A stretch of 64,000 bases of DNA from Hyphomicrobiales bacterium. GTDB lineage: Bacteria > Pseudomonadota > Alphaproteobacteria > Rhizobiales > Rhizobiaceae. The DNA is taken from contig UBZP01000016.1 of the NCBI GenBank assembly GCA_900469965.1, forward strand, positions 1 to 64,000, given 5' to 3'. The position numbers were made by a program, and so were the translations under genes. Shown piece by piece: positions 41,555 through 49,990 of the stretch (positions are counted from its first letter, which is position 1; each line of letters opens with the position of its first letter). The notes beneath the pieces are model-generated. The model had not been told where the DNA came from and did no database searches. It saw nothing but the letters and a program-made list of their open reading frames with translations.

Positions 41555-42469
41555 TCAGAGCGCGCCGATCTCCTTGAGCTTGTTCAGCACCAGCTCGTTC
41601 GGCTCGCCGGTCGCCGGCAGGCGGTAGTGCTTCTCGAAAGCCCGGATGGCCTCGCGGGTGCGGGCGCCGGCGACGCCATCGACGGTGATGTCGGCATAGG
41701 CGATGTTGCTCAGCCCCTTCTGGATCTTCATCACCAGCGCGCTCGACGGGCCGGGGCCTGCGGCTTCCGGCGCAGGCGCCGGGGCGGGTGTCGCCTCGGC
41801 CTCGGCGGCGCGGATCGTAGCGGCGACCGGATCGATCGCCGTGCCGGCCTCGCCTGCGCCGTCTTTCTCGAGCGGCCGCTCGGTCGGCAGCACTGCCACC
41901 TGTTCGGCCGCACCGGCCGCATCGGCCTCGAGCGCCGCAAGCAGGCCGGCATCGGGCGCGCCGGTGACGGCAAGCCCGCGCTCCTGCTGGAACCTTGTGA
42001 TCGCGGCGATCGTCTCGTCCTCCAGGCGCCCGTCCGGATCGCCGGCATAGAAGCCCTGGCGGGCAAGCTCCGTCTGGATGTCGAGCACCAGCTCGCTCGG
42101 CTGGACGGCCGCTTCGCCGGCGCCGTCGGCCCCATCCTCGCCCTCGCGCCGGATGACGAAGGTGGTGACGTCGGCCGGCTGCTGGCGCAGGGCGGAGAAG
42201 CCCAGCGAATTCTGGCCGGAGCGCGTCTTCAGGATCGGCGAAGGATGGCCGCCCGGCTGGTACCAGAGCGCATTGGCGGCGACGAACGAGAAGACGACGG
42301 CAAAGGCGGCGCCGCCGCCGACGATCGAGGGGTGGCGCGCGGCAAAGGCGCCGAGCGCCAAAAGCGAACGCTGGAGGATGCCCGGTCCGGCCGCCTGGCG
42401 CTTGCGCGCGGCGGCGGACCTGCCCTTGCCGGTCCCGCGGTCAGGCTGTTTTCGCGCGCGTGCCGTCAT
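41555..42469 (-). CDS. membrane-anchored peptidoglycan-binding protein, two PG_binding_1-like domains
   Basis: 304 residues. Basic cytosolic N terminus, one membrane helix near 50-65 (VGGGAAFAVVFSFVAANALW), then two PG-binding domains: LVLDIQTELARQGFYAGDPDGRLEDETIAAITRFQQERGLAVTG near 130 and LVMKIQKGLSNIAYADITVDGVAGARTREAIRAFEKHYRLPATG near 245, separated by an Ala/Pro/Glu-rich linker. Likely links the inner membrane to the cell wall. Its start lies 29 bases inside the upstream sensor kinase gene, a large overlap implying coupled expression. Confidence 0.88.
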   Translation of the reverse strand: MTARARKQPDRGTGKGRSAAARKRQAAGPGILQRSLLALGAFAARHPSIVGGGAAFAVVFSFVAANALWYQPGGHPSPILKTRSGQNSLGFSALRQQPADVTTFVIRREGEDGADGAGEAAVQPSELVLDIQTELARQGFYAGDPDGRLEDETIAAITRFQQERGLAVTGAPDAGLLAALEADAAGAAEQVAVLPTERPLEKDGAGEAGTAIDPVAATIRAAEAEATPAPAPAPEAAGPGPSSALVMKIQKGLSNIAYADITVDGVAGARTREAIRAFEKHYRLPATGEPNELVLNKLKEIGAL

Positions 42470-44018
42470 GGCCCCTGCCCCCGTTGGCGTTGGATCCGAA
42501 ATCCTCCCTCATGGCTGCCGGTATCGCATCGTTTCTTTCGCGGGGAAACAGCCGCGGCGGAAATTCCCCGGCATTGTCGAAGACGCGCTCGCCCGCCTCG
42601 CGGGCGCCCGTTCCGTCGGCCGGCAGGCTGATCGTGATGCGCGTGCCCTCGCCCGCATCGCTGCGGATGACGAAGGTGCCGCCGTGCAGGGCGACGAGCC
42701 CCTTGACCAGCGACAGGCCGAGGCCGGTGCCCTCGTACTTGCGGGTATATTCGTTCTGGACCTGGACGAAGGGCTGGCCGATCACGTCGAGCTTCTCGGC
42801 GGGAATGCCGATGCCGGTGTCGCTCACCGTGATCACGAGGTCGCGGCCCTTGCGTGCGGCGTCGATCATGACCATGCCGCCCTTGTCGGTGAACTTCACC
42901 GCGTTGCCGACGAGGTTGATCAGGATCTGCTGCAGCGCGCGCTGGTCGGCGATCGCCTCGCCGACATCGCAGGGCACGCGGCTCGACAGCTTGACGCCCT
43001 TCTGGCGCGCCTGCAGCGCCAGCATCTGCTCGCAGGCCTTGATGCTGTCGGCGACCGAGAACGGCTCGAGGACCAGCTCGTAGCGGCCGGCCTCGATCTT
43101 GCTGACGTCGAGCATGGTGTTGACGACCGACAGCAGGTGGCCGCCGGACTGGTGGATCAGGGCCACGTATTCGCGCTGGCGATCGTTCTCCAGCTTGCCG
43201 AAGTACTCGCCGGCCAGGATGTCGGAGAAGCCGAGGATGGCGTTCAGCGGCGTGCGCAGCTCGTGGCTGACGGCGGCGAGGAAGCGGGTCTTGGCGTCGT
43301 TGGCGGATTCGGCGGCGGCCGTCTTGCGGGCGCTGTCGTGGCGCAGCTCGGCCTCGTGCGAGATGTCGCGCGACTGGGCGAGGATCGAGGCGAGCAGGCC
43401 GGAGGCGTCGCGCACCGCCGTCAGCTCGACGCGGACATGCAGGAACTGCGGCCCGCCGTCGCCCGGCTGGCGCTGCTCCAGGCGGAGGTCGACGCCGACA
43501 TGCGCCTGGCCCTGGCGCAGGCGGTCGATCGCCTGCAGGAAGCCGAGCCGGTCGGAGACGTGGATCTGGTCGATGAAGCCGCGCCCGAGCGGATTGCGCA
43601 TGGAGCGGAGGAACGTGTCCCGGTCGCGGCCGTGGACCGCGGTGACGTGGCCGCGCGGATCGTGCAGCGTGACGAGGCCGGCAAAGAGATCGTAGCAGGC
43701 GGCCGGATCGGGCCCGGCGGCAGCGGTCGCAGGCGCGGCCGCCGGTTTGCCGGTGCGGCGGCGCGACAGCGCCGAGGAGGCCGCCGTCGCCAGAAGCCCG
43801 CCGGAGGCCGCAAGCGCAGCACCGGCCGGAAGTGCCGCCGAGACGGGCATGACGGTGGAGAGCGCCAGCGGCAGAAGCGGGAGGGCGACCACCGAGGAGA
43901 GCAGGATCGTGCGCAGGCGAGCGGGCGCTGCGACGCCGTCGCCGGGGGCCCATGCCTCACCGGTAACGGCGGCCGCGAAGGCTGCCATCCTGTCAGCGAT
44001 GTCACTCAAGAGACGCAC
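42441..44018 (-). CDS. PAS-type sensor histidine kinase (DivJ/PleC-like architecture)
   Basis: 525 residues. Two hydrophobic stretches near 35-75 (LRTILLSSVVALPLLPLALS, ALPAGAALAASGGLLATAAS) anchor it. A PAS-like region follows (ACYDLFAGLVTLHDPRGHVTAVHGRDRDTFL), then the HisKA H-box SHELRTPLNAILGF and the ATPase boxes NLVGNAVKFT, VSDTGIGIPAEKL and GTGLGLSLVKGLVALHGG. No receiver domain or partner regulator is adjacent. DivJ/PleC-like kinases act on DivK in cell-cycle control; relation to those is inferred only from architecture. The start is GTG 44018 with AGGG upstream. Confidence 0.9.
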   Translation of the reverse strand: MRLLSDIADRMAAFAAAVTGEAWAPGDGVAAPARLRTILLSSVVALPLLPLALSTVMPVSAALPAGAALAASGGLLATAASSALSRRRTGKPAAAPATAAAGPDPAACYDLFAGLVTLHDPRGHVTAVHGRDRDTFLRSMRNPLGRGFIDQIHVSDRLGFLQAIDRLRQGQAHVGVDLRLEQRQPGDGGPQFLHVRVELTAVRDASGLLASILAQSRDISHEAELRHDSARKTAAAESANDAKTRFLAAVSHELRTPLNAILGFSDILAGEYFGKLENDRQREYVALIHQSGGHLLSVVNTMLDVSKIEAGRYELVLEPFSVADSIKACEQMLALQARQKGVKLSSRVPCDVGEAIADQRALQQILINLVGNAVKFTDKGGMVMIDAARKGRDLVITVSDTGIGIPAEKLDVIGQPFVQVQNEYTRKYEGTGLGLSLVKGLVALHGGTFVIRSDAGEGTRITISLPADGTGAREAGERVFDNAGEFPPRLFPRERNDAIPAAMREDFGSNANGGRGHDGTRAKTA

Positions 44019-44548
44019 GCAATACCCTGCCGTCGGTTATTCTTTTATGTGGCCGCAGAATCGCACCGGCGACTTATAAAAGGATAAACAGGCGGGTTCG
44101 GAAATGGGTCAAATCGGCCCATTCCGGGCGTTTCGGAGCGATCCGGACGGCATTTGAATTTCGTGGTTAATGGCGGGTAAGCGCCTCAAAATGCGGCATT
44201 TTTTCGTTCGCGTTAACCTCTCGGGCAGAGGTGGCCCAAGGGGAATCCCCAACTTTCCGGGGCTTGGTCCGGGGGGCGGCTGCCTTGATGCTTAACGCCA
44301 ACCGCTAGAATTTGCGATAAATGCGCGGCGACGGCGATTGCTTCAAATTTTATGCAATTTTGAGGAAAAGCCGAGCGATTCCCGCAAAGGGCCATTTTCC
44401 TGTATCCCCTATCGTCGCATCAACGGCTCCGAACCTTTAAGCAGGACGGGGGTTCAACAGGCGGCAGCGGCCGACAAGAGCCGCGCCGGGAAACAGGGGC
44501 ATGGTCCGGTCCGCCGGGCATGCACCGTCAACGAGGATGGGCAAGGCG
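44019..44548. other. 530-base divergent intergenic region
   Basis: AT-richer than its surroundings, between the sensor kinase and DUF5330 genes. It contains TTAA-N7-TAAG (about 44166), two further TTAAC/TTAACG sites, and several GANTC methylation sites (for example GAATC at 44053, GATTC near 44378), features of cell-cycle-controlled promoters in alphaproteobacteria, but no single convincing promoter. No gene seen. Confidence 0.4.
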
Positions 44549-45016
44549 ATGTGGTTTCTGATCAAGGGAGCGTTCTGGTTCTCGCTTGTGCTGGTGCTTC
44601 TGCCGCTGTTCGACACCGACGCGACGCAGAAGCTGGAACGGGGGCCGGCGGTCGAGCTCGGCGATACCGTGAGCGCGGCCAGCGAGGCGATCACCTATCT
44701 TTCGGCCATGTGCCTGGAGAAGCCCGAGGTCTGCGAGAAGGGCGCCGAAGCCTTCGTGGCGCTCGGCCACCGGGCCCGCGAGGGCGCGCATGTCGCCTAC
44801 AAGCTGCTCGATTCCCAGTTCGCCGATCCGACCGAACAGGCCGCGCTCGGCCAGCCGCTGCCGGAACCGGCGGCCGCCGTGGGCGCTGACGACGCCTCCG
44901 CGGATGCCGACGCCGTCGTCACCGGAACGGTGGCTTCCAGGACGGCCGCCTCCGCACAGGCGGAGATGCCGGCTGCGGTCGCCATCCCGACGCGCCGCCC
45001 CGATCGGGCCGGCTGA
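44549..45016 (+). CDS. DUF5330 domain-containing protein
   Basis: 155 residues. N-terminal membrane segment WFLIKGAFWFSLVLVLLPLF, then the conserved AVELGDTVSAASEAITYLSAMCLEKPEVCEKGAEAFVALGHRAREGA block with two cysteines; the C-terminal third is Ala/Asp/Pro-rich and low in complexity. Function unknown, envelope-associated. ATG 44549 is preferred; ATG 44537 is an alternative. A strong intrinsic terminator follows 90 bases after the stop. Confidence 0.8.
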   Translation: MWFLIKGAFWFSLVLVLLPLFDTDATQKLERGPAVELGDTVSAASEAITYLSAMCLEKPEVCEKGAEAFVALGHRAREGAHVAYKLLDSQFADPTEQAALGQPLPEPAAAVGADDASADADAVVTGTVASRTAASAQAEMPAAVAIPTRRPDRAG

Positions 45017-45104
45017 GGCCGCCCGACTGCCCGTGCCGTGCCTGCCTGATCGCCTTTCGACTGCCTGAGTGCCTTTCAGACTGCCCGACTTGTTGCTTTG
45101 CAAC

Positions 45105-45141
45105 CGCCGCGAGGACAGCCCATGCCTCGCGGCGTCTTTTT
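45105..45141 (+). terminator. intrinsic terminator after the DUF5330 gene
   Basis: Perfect 10-base stem CGCCGCGAGG (45105-45114) / CCTCGCGGCG (45125-45134), 10-base loop, then TCTTTTT. The clearest Rho-independent terminator in the window. Confidence 0.9.
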
Positions 45142-45225
45142 GTTTGCGGCAGGCAATGACGGCGACGCGGTTCAAATCCCGGCCCAACTGCACTATATGT
45201 CCGGCATAAGCCAATTGGACGCGAC

Positions 45226-45645
45226 ATGACACAGCTTGCCCAGATCATCGACGACTTCGCCTTTCTCGACGAGTGGGAGGACCGCTACCGCTATGTGATC
45301 GAGCTCGGCAAGGCGCTGCCGGAGCTGTCCGAGGACAAGCGGACGGCCGACAACAAGGTGCAGGGCTGCGCCAGCCAGGTCTGGCTCGTGACCCATTCCG
45401 ACGGCGCGGCGGATCCGGTGCTGACCTTCGAGGGCGATTCGGACGCGCATATCGTGCGCGGGCTCGTGGCGATCGTGCTCGCCGTCTATTCCGGCAAGCC
45501 GGCCTCCGAGATCGCCCGCACCGACGCGATCGACGTGTTCAACAGGATCGGGCTGGTCGAGCACCTGTCGTCGCAGCGCGCCAACGGCCTGCGCTCGATG
45601 GTGCGCCGCATCCGCGAGGAGGCGACGGTGCGCGTCGCCGCCTGA
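45226..45645 (+). CDS. sufE: cysteine desulfuration protein SufE
   Basis: 139 residues, the usual SufE length. It accepts persulfide sulfur from SufS for Fe-S cluster assembly in the cytosol. The active cysteine is in DNKVQGCASQVWLV near residue 50, and VLTFEGDSDAHIVRGLVAIVLAVYSGK and the end SQRANGLRSMVRRIREEA are conserved. The suf cluster itself is elsewhere, as is common in rhizobia, where sufE stands alone beside the DUF5330 gene. Confidence 0.94.
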   Translation: MTQLAQIIDDFAFLDEWEDRYRYVIELGKALPELSEDKRTADNKVQGCASQVWLVTHSDGAADPVLTFEGDSDAHIVRGLVAIVLAVYSGKPASEIARTDAIDVFNRIGLVEHLSSQRANGLRSMVRRIREEATVRVAA

Positions 45646-45709
45646 GGCGGCGCTTCCCGCCCCGCCCCGCCTCCGCATCGGCTCGCATCCCGCGTTCCGG
45701 CCACGTCCC

Positions 45710-46552
45710 TCATTCCGGCGGCACCTGCCCTGAAAGACGACCGGCCATCTCCGGCCGGTAGCCCTCCGCACCCCAGGCGTGGCTGCGTCGTCGCGCCGGC
45801 TGCGGCTCGGGGGCGTAGTGGCGGGCGAGCGCCATCAGCGCGGCGCGCAGCATCAGCTTGGCCGAGCGCGCCGGCCACTGGCGTTCCCGCTCGACCGCCT
45901 CCAGCCCCTTGACGAAGCAGCAGACGTCGAGCGCGACGCCGGAAAGCTCCGGCCCCATCGCCGCGATCGCCCGCTGCAGGCGGCCGCGCGCGGCCACGGC
46001 GGTATCGGAGATCTCGCGGGCATGGCCGAGCTCGCCGCCGTTGCGGCCGGCAAGCCGCGGCTCCCAGTTCATCGTCAGCCGCGGCTGCAGGCCGGCGCGG
46101 GTGAAATCGCGGGCCAGACGCTCGCCGGCTGCGATCGCAGCCTCGGGCAGAAACGGCGCGCCGGCCTTGTCCTTCAGGCGCGCCAGTGCGGCGAGCGGCG
46201 ACTCCAGCCGGTTGACGCTGACCTCCTCGCGCCCCGTCGCCGTGACGAGCCCGCAGGCGGCGACGTCGCGGTGCTGGTCGAGAAAGCCGTCGGCGCCCGA
46301 CAGAAGCCGCCGCAGGTGGCTGCGGGTCTCGGGCGAGGCGCGCAGCAGACCTGGCTCGCCGATCGCAAGGCCGAGCCGGAGCGCCTCGGCGACCACCGCG
46401 CGGCCGACGGTCGCCTGCCGTCCCCCCGACGTTGCGAGCCGCAGGGGATCATCGCCGGAGACCGTGGCCTCGCCGGCGGCTGCGAGGAAGCGGAGCAGCG
46501 CGGCGAGCGGCCGGCCCGCCGCGGCCCTGGACGGCTTTTCCGGCCTACTCAT
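45710..46552 (-). CDS. DUF6456 domain-containing protein
   Basis: 280 residues. The C-terminal half holds ESPLAALARLKDKAGAPFLPEAAIAAGERLARDFTRAGLQPRLTMNWEP and LSGVALDVCCFVKGLEAVERERQWPARSAKLMLRAALMALARHY, the DUF6456 signature. The N-terminal half may contain a winged-helix-like fold. Function unknown. Its ATG overlaps the end of the upstream DnaA-like gene by eight bases, so the two are co-translated and likely work together. Confidence 0.83.
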   Translation of the reverse strand: MSRPEKPSRAAAGRPLAALLRFLAAAGEATVSGDDPLRLATSGGRQATVGRAVVAEALRLGLAIGEPGLLRASPETRSHLRRLLSGADGFLDQHRDVAACGLVTATGREEVSVNRLESPLAALARLKDKAGAPFLPEAAIAAGERLARDFTRAGLQPRLTMNWEPRLAGRNGGELGHAREISDTAVAARGRLQRAIAAMGPELSGVALDVCCFVKGLEAVERERQWPARSAKLMLRAALMALARHYAPEPQPARRRSHAWGAEGYRPEMAGRLSGQVPPE

Positions 46553-47027
46553 GCTCGGCCGCTCCGGCGACGGCGAAGACGGTGAGCGTGATGCGCTCGA
46601 GGGTCGCCACGAAGTCGTCGAAGGCGCGGTCGTCGCGCCGGTCCTCGACCACGTTGCAGGCATGGCTGACCGTGGTCCGGTCGCGGCCGAAGGCGGTGCC
46701 GATGTCGGCGAAGGACAGCTGCAGCGCCACATGGCAGACATACATGGCGATCTGGCGGACGTGGGCGGCGAACCGCCGGCTGTTGCGCCGCTGCGGCGGA
46801 TGGTCGGCTGCAAGCAGCAGAAGCTCGGCGACGAGCTGGCGGACGGTGCGGCAGACCGAGCGGGCGGACGGCTCGGCGCGGTGGAACCGGCCCGGCCCGG
46901 TGAGGGCCACGGCATGCAGCCGGTCGCTCCGGGCACGCAGCCGGGCACCGGCCCGGCTGGTCCGGCCCGGCCGGGCGCCGGGGTCGCGGGCGGTAAAAGC
47001 GAAGGACGGGAAAGCTGTGCCTGACAT
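46545..47027 (-). CDS. DnaA domain IV-like helix-turn-helix protein
   Basis: 160 residues. The C-terminal half (RQIAMYVCHVALQLSFADIGTAFGRDRTTVSHACNVVED) is clearly the DnaA C-terminal DNA-binding fold, with GRDRTTVSHA matching the DnaA signature that reads the DnaA box. There is no AAA+ ATPase domain, and the N-terminal 60 residues are Arg/Pro-rich and unstructured. It could bind DnaA-box-like sites as a transcription or replication regulator. AAAGGAG lies before the ATG. The GTTACACC-like sequence just upstream (around 47030) is not a DnaA box. Confidence 0.82.
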   Translation of the reverse strand: MSGTAFPSFAFTARDPGARPGRTSRAGARLRARSDRLHAVALTGPGRFHRAEPSARSVCRTVRQLVAELLLLAADHPPQRRNSRRFAAHVRQIAMYVCHVALQLSFADIGTAFGRDRTTVSHACNVVEDRRDDRAFDDFVATLERITLTVFAVAGAAEHE

Positions 47028-47188
47028 GGGTGTAACTCCTTTGTAGGAATTTATTCATACACCCTATGCCGGAAACGGGGACGAATGAAAGGCATGCCGG
47101 CCATCGTCCGCTGTATTTTCAGCGGAATTTTAGATCGTCATCCCCAATTTAGGCTTTTCTTCCTATTCAAGCCGAACGCGCCGCAGTG
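47028..47188. other. promoter region of the DnaA-like gene, falling GC content
   Basis: Base composition drops sharply compared with the genes to the left, marking the edge of a low-GC islet that runs to about 48.1 kb. TTTGTAGGAATTTATTCATA and ATTTTCAGCGGAATTTTAG are candidates for promoter DNA, without a clean -35/-10 pair. Confidence 0.35.
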
Positions 47189-47353
47189 ATGAAAATGGAT
47201 TTTGAGTCCGCTCAAGCCAGCACTGAAACGATCGAGGAAATTCAAATCACCGAGGACATGATCGAGGCTGGATGGGACCGTATGACCAGAGAATGTCTGG
47301 CGTTCCCATATGGCGGGAGGCCGATTTCGGACATCCTAACCAGCCCTCACTAG
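47189..47353 (+). CDS. small hypothetical protein in low-GC islet
   Basis: 54-codon open frame, MKMDFESAQASTETIEEIQI continuing TEDMIEAGWDRMTRECLAFPYGGRPISDIL. Strongly acidic N-terminal half with protein-like codon choice and no ribosome-binding site of note. Convergent with the HEPN-like gene, whose stop is 14 bases away. No function recognised; it may be a fragment of a transferred gene. Confidence 0.35.
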   Translation: MKMDFESAQASTETIEEIQITEDMIEAGWDRMTRECLAFPYGGRPISDILTSPH

Positions 47354-47366
47354 TCCATGTCCTGTG

Positions 47367-47879
47367 CTAACGAAGGAAATCCCACAGGTTCACGATGAGG
47401 GCTTTTGACCGTGTTATGTCGCTGTCGAGTTTTTCGTGGTCGATTAGATCCCATAGCGGTTTTTTCCGCCCATCGGTGAAGAATGCGATGCGATACAAAC
47501 TGTGTGTCCCGTCTTGAGGGATGCCGAACTGGGCGTGCGCGTACTTGTTCCTCTCGGAAGCGACCCACCTCATTTCCGCGAGTAAAGCTTGTACTGCTGT
47601 TCTCATCCCTGACGGCTGAGTTTTGAGCACTATACGGTCAACTAGATCCAGGCGAAGGCCTTGGCTTTGGACGGGCGCGAGGATCTCTTGGGCGGCCTCT
47701 TGTGATACACGTAGGGTTCTGGCGAGGAGATCACGGGTGCAAAGTTCCGCCTGTGCGGCATGAGATATAAAAATAGCGATCTTTGCGGCCAGCCCCGGAT
47801 GCGCTTCCAGGGCGGAAACGCATGTGAGCAAACCGTCATCGCCCCGAATAATCTTCACCTGATCAAAGGTTTCGTCCAT
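47367..47879 (-). CDS. hypothetical protein with HEPN-like RNxxxH motif
   Basis: 170 residues, probably all alpha-helical. The segment LAEMRWVASERNKYAHAQFG holds an Arg-Asn-x3-His pattern (ERNKYAH) placed after a long helix, as in HEPN ribonuclease/toxin folds. The C-terminal part (LYRIAFFTDGRKKPLWDLIDHEKLD) forms a beta-like tail. Family membership is inference; I do not recognise a close relative. Lower GC and different codon use than the neighbours suggest transfer. A perfect 26-base palindrome lies 29 bases upstream of ATG 47879, and a 45-codon frame lies upstream on the same strand. Confidence 0.6.
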   Translation of the reverse strand: MDETFDQVKIIRGDDGLLTCVSALEAHPGLAAKIAIFISHAAQAELCTRDLLARTLRVSQEAAQEILAPVQSQGLRLDLVDRIVLKTQPSGMRTAVQALLAEMRWVASERNKYAHAQFGIPQDGTHSLYRIAFFTDGRKKPLWDLIDHEKLDSDITRSKALIVNLWDFLR

Positions 47880-47907
47880 GAGCCGTCCAATGGCTGGGTT
47901 TGACCAA

Positions 47908-47933
47908 GGGTGACAGTTATCGGACTGTCACCC
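47908..47933. promoter_or_regulatory. perfect palindrome upstream of the HEPN-like gene
   Basis: GGGTGACAGT (47908-47917), TATCGG, ACTGTCACCC (47924-47933): ten-base perfect arms. No U-run follows on either strand, so an operator or RNA hairpin is likelier than a terminator. It lies between the two minus-strand frames of the islet. Confidence 0.6.
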
Positions 47934-47973
47934 TGCAATTTCCAGGTTCAAACTGATTAACGCAAGTGGATGT

Positions 47974-48111
47974 TCATGTTCTGAGCCACTTGTCAGAGAC
48001 TGTTTTGTGACGCTTCGATGCAGCCTTTAGCTTTGTCAAAGCGTAGCAGACTTGGTCAATCCGCGGACGCTTGTCGCGAGCCATTTCAAGAATGGCATTT
48101 GGCATCTTCAT
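47974..48111 (-). CDS. 45-residue basic hypothetical protein
   Basis: MKMPNAILEMARDKRPRIDQ, then VCYALTKLKAASKRHKTVSDKWLRT. Basic, helical, low-GC; AAAGGG stands just before, giving better spacing to the second ATG (48105). It precedes the palindrome and the HEPN-like gene on the same strand, the layout of a small antitoxin-toxin pair, but it could be the 3' remnant of a longer gene. No family recognised. Confidence 0.4.
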   Translation of the reverse strand: MKMPNAILEMARDKRPRIDQVCYALTKLKAASKRHKTVSDKWLRT

Positions 48112-48394
48112 GCCCTTTGTCGCTTGACAACTGCCCAACCCGTCCCGGCCGTCGTCCCCCGGCGCATGCCGCGGGGCGCGGCTCTGCCCGCGCGTCCCCG
48201 AGCGACCGCCGGCGCATACGCGAACGCGATGCGGGCATGGGTGCCCGCATCGCGCGGAATGAACGTCCGGGAGGAGGACGGCCTCGGCGGCGCTTCGGGC
48301 GCCGGGGCCTCGGGGAGGATCGACAGGTTCGACGCGGGCCGATGGTCCGGCCTGCGCGCGGTGGGGAGCGAAGCGCGGGCGCCTCGCCGCGGCG
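48112..48394. other. intergenic segment beyond mucR
   Basis: GC-rich again. Long frames here on both strands have arginine/proline-rich translations without start signals and are judged spurious. No gene, repeat or terminator recognised. Confidence 0.4.
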
Positions 48395-48832
48395 TCAGCG
48401 CTTGCCCTTGCGGCGCTGGCCGAGGCCCATTTCCTTGGCGAGGCGCGAGCGGGCTTCCGCATAGGCGGGCGCGACCATCGGATAGTCGGCCGGCAGGTCC
48501 CACTTCTCGCGGTATTCTTCCGGGGTCATGCCGTAGTGGGTCATCAGGTGGCGCTTGAGCGACTTGAACTTCTGTCCGTCCTCAAGGCAGATGATGTAGT
48601 CGTTCTGGACCGACTTGCGGATCGGAACGGGCGGCTTCGGCTTTTCGGCCTGGATCGGCGCCTCGGTGACGACGACGGGCTGCGAGGTGTTGTTCAGGGC
48701 CGAATGCACATCGGCGATCAAGGTCGAAAGCTCTGCAACCGGCACGACGTGGTTGCTGACATAGGCGGCAACGATATCGGCTGTCAGCTCAACTAGCAAA
48801 TTGGAACCGTTACCGTCGGTAATCTCAGTCAT
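48395..48832 (-). CDS. mucR: MucR/Ros family zinc-finger transcriptional regulator
   Basis: 145 residues, standard for MucR, a global regulator of exopolysaccharide, motility and cell-cycle genes in rhizobia and Brucella. N-terminal oligomerisation part [35 protein letters not shown]; zinc-finger block [41 protein letters not shown], with the Cys-x2-Asp ligands of MucR and His-x3/4-His. CAGGAG precedes ATG 48832. MucR typically represses its own gene through AT-rich sites. It could also act on the polysaccharide locus at the start of this window (inference). Confidence 0.95.
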   Translation of the reverse strand: MTEITDGNGSNLLVELTADIVAAYVSNHVVPVAELSTLIADVHSALNNTSQPVVVTEAPIQAEKPKPPVPIRKSVQNDYIICLEDGQKFKSLKRHLMTHYGMTPEEYREKWDLPADYPMVAPAYAEARSRLAKEMGLGQRRKGKR

Positions 48833-49259
48833 CTTCTTCTCCTGTGGGTCGAACCGCCTCACTCGCCTGCGCGAGGGCGGAACAAACTTCGCTCTCTTGC
48901 AAAGCATACCTTTGTTTGGCTGGGTGAATCTGCCCGCGTCCGTGAAAGGACGCCCCCACGAGGTCAGAATTCACTAGTCGCTAATATTACTTCCGTAACC
49001 GGAGCGCCCCTCGGCCTTCCAAACCTTTGTCACAACCGCGCCGGAAAAAGCGCACTTTAGAATGGTCGCAACTTAGACTGGAGCTCGTCGCGCAAGCAAA
49101 TTCAACACAGTAGCTTTACTTGGACTGGAATAGCATCGTTTATGCCAAAGTCCAATATTATTTTGCCCAAGATCAAATGAATCTTGTACATCCCCCAGTT
49201 GGGTGAAAAACCGAGAAAAAATGGCGCTCAGCGGGGCAGTTCAAGCCCCCGAAATCGCA
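48833..49259. other. 427-base mucR upstream region
   Basis: AT-rich upstream and leader region of mucR, with T-A-step-rich stretches (CTAATATTAC near 48987, CCAATATTATTTTGCCC near 49152) of the kind bound by MucR, and a CTCGC/GCGAG hairpin close to the gene (about 48869). The end of mrpG lies at 49260. No ORF or clear -10/-35. Confidence 0.5.
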
Positions 49260-49598
49260 TCACTTCTTCGTGTGATCGCGCATCTCGTCGCAGGTGGCGT
49301 GGCGCGACAGACGATAGCCGGCATGATGCGCGGCCTTGGCAACAAGATGGGCGGCCACCGGCGCCGTCAGGATGAAGAAGACGAAGCCGGCGAAGGCGCG
49401 GGCGAGGATGGCGAAATCGAAGGCGTGCAGGCCGGCGGCGATCAGCATCAGGCCGGAGCCGACGGTGCCGGCCTTGGAGGCGGCGTGCATGCGGGTGTAG
49501 ACGTCCGGCAGGCGGACGACGCCGACGGCGGCGAGCAGGGTGAAGATGCCGCCACCGACCAGCATCACGGCAACGACGAGCGCGAGCAGGACGGCCAT
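49260..49598 (-). CDS. mrpG: Mrp cation/proton antiporter subunit G
   Basis: 112 residues, the normal MrpG size. Three hydrophobic helices: [38 protein letters not shown] and [22 protein letters not shown], with the conserved [20 protein letters not shown] loop. Last gene of the seven-gene operon; its ATG shares a base with the mrpF stop (TGATG). The complex exchanges Na+ or K+ for protons at the inner membrane and supports pH and salt tolerance. Confidence 0.92.
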   Translation of the reverse strand: MAVLLALVVAVMLVGGGIFTLLAAVGVVRLPDVYTRMHAASKAGTVGSGLMLIAAGLHAFDFAILARAFAGFVFFILTAPVAAHLVAKAAHHAGYRLSRHATCDEMRDHTKK

Positions 49599-49990
49599 CA
49601 GCGCGCCCTCCCCCGCCGCCTTTGCGGCCGGCCCCTGCGCGTCTCGGGCGGCCTGCCGTGGCGGCCGGGGGCGGCGGCGAGCGGGTCGCGGTCGTCCTGC
49701 GGCATGCCCTGGGTCAGCACGAAGCGGGCGAGCGCCACCGTCGCCAGGAAACCGACCAGGCCGAGCGAGATGGCGATGTCGATATAGAGGTTGAAGCCGG
49801 TCTTGATGGCGATGACGGCGAGGAAGCCGATCGCGATCGCCACCAGCATGTCGAGCGCGACGATCCGGTCCGGCAGGGTCGGGCCGTTGACGACGCGCCA
49901 GACGGTCAGGAAGAAGGCGACGCACATCAGGAACAGGGCGATCGCGCAGGCGGCAAGGACGATGGTCTGGGCCAGGGGATCGGCGGTCAT
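49598..49990 (-). CDS. mrpF: Mrp cation/proton antiporter subunit F
   Basis: 130 residues: three helices ([69 protein letters not shown]) forming the MrpF core, with the [12 protein letters not shown] loop. The C-terminal 35 residues are an Arg/Pro-rich cytosolic tail, longer than in most relatives (usual length 90-100). ATG 49990 shares a base with the mrpE stop. Confidence 0.9.
   Translation of the reverse strand: MTADPLAQTIVLAACAIALFLMCVAFFLTVWRVVNGPTLPDRIVALDMLVAIAIGFLAVIAIKTGFNLYIDIAISLGLVGFLATVALARFVLTQGMPQDDRDPLAAAPGRHGRPPETRRGRPQRRRGRAR

Noticed and set aside
46951-47060. DnaA box or replication origin near the DnaA-like gene
   Set aside because: No TTATCCACA-type cluster is present; the DnaA-like gene alone does not mark an origin.
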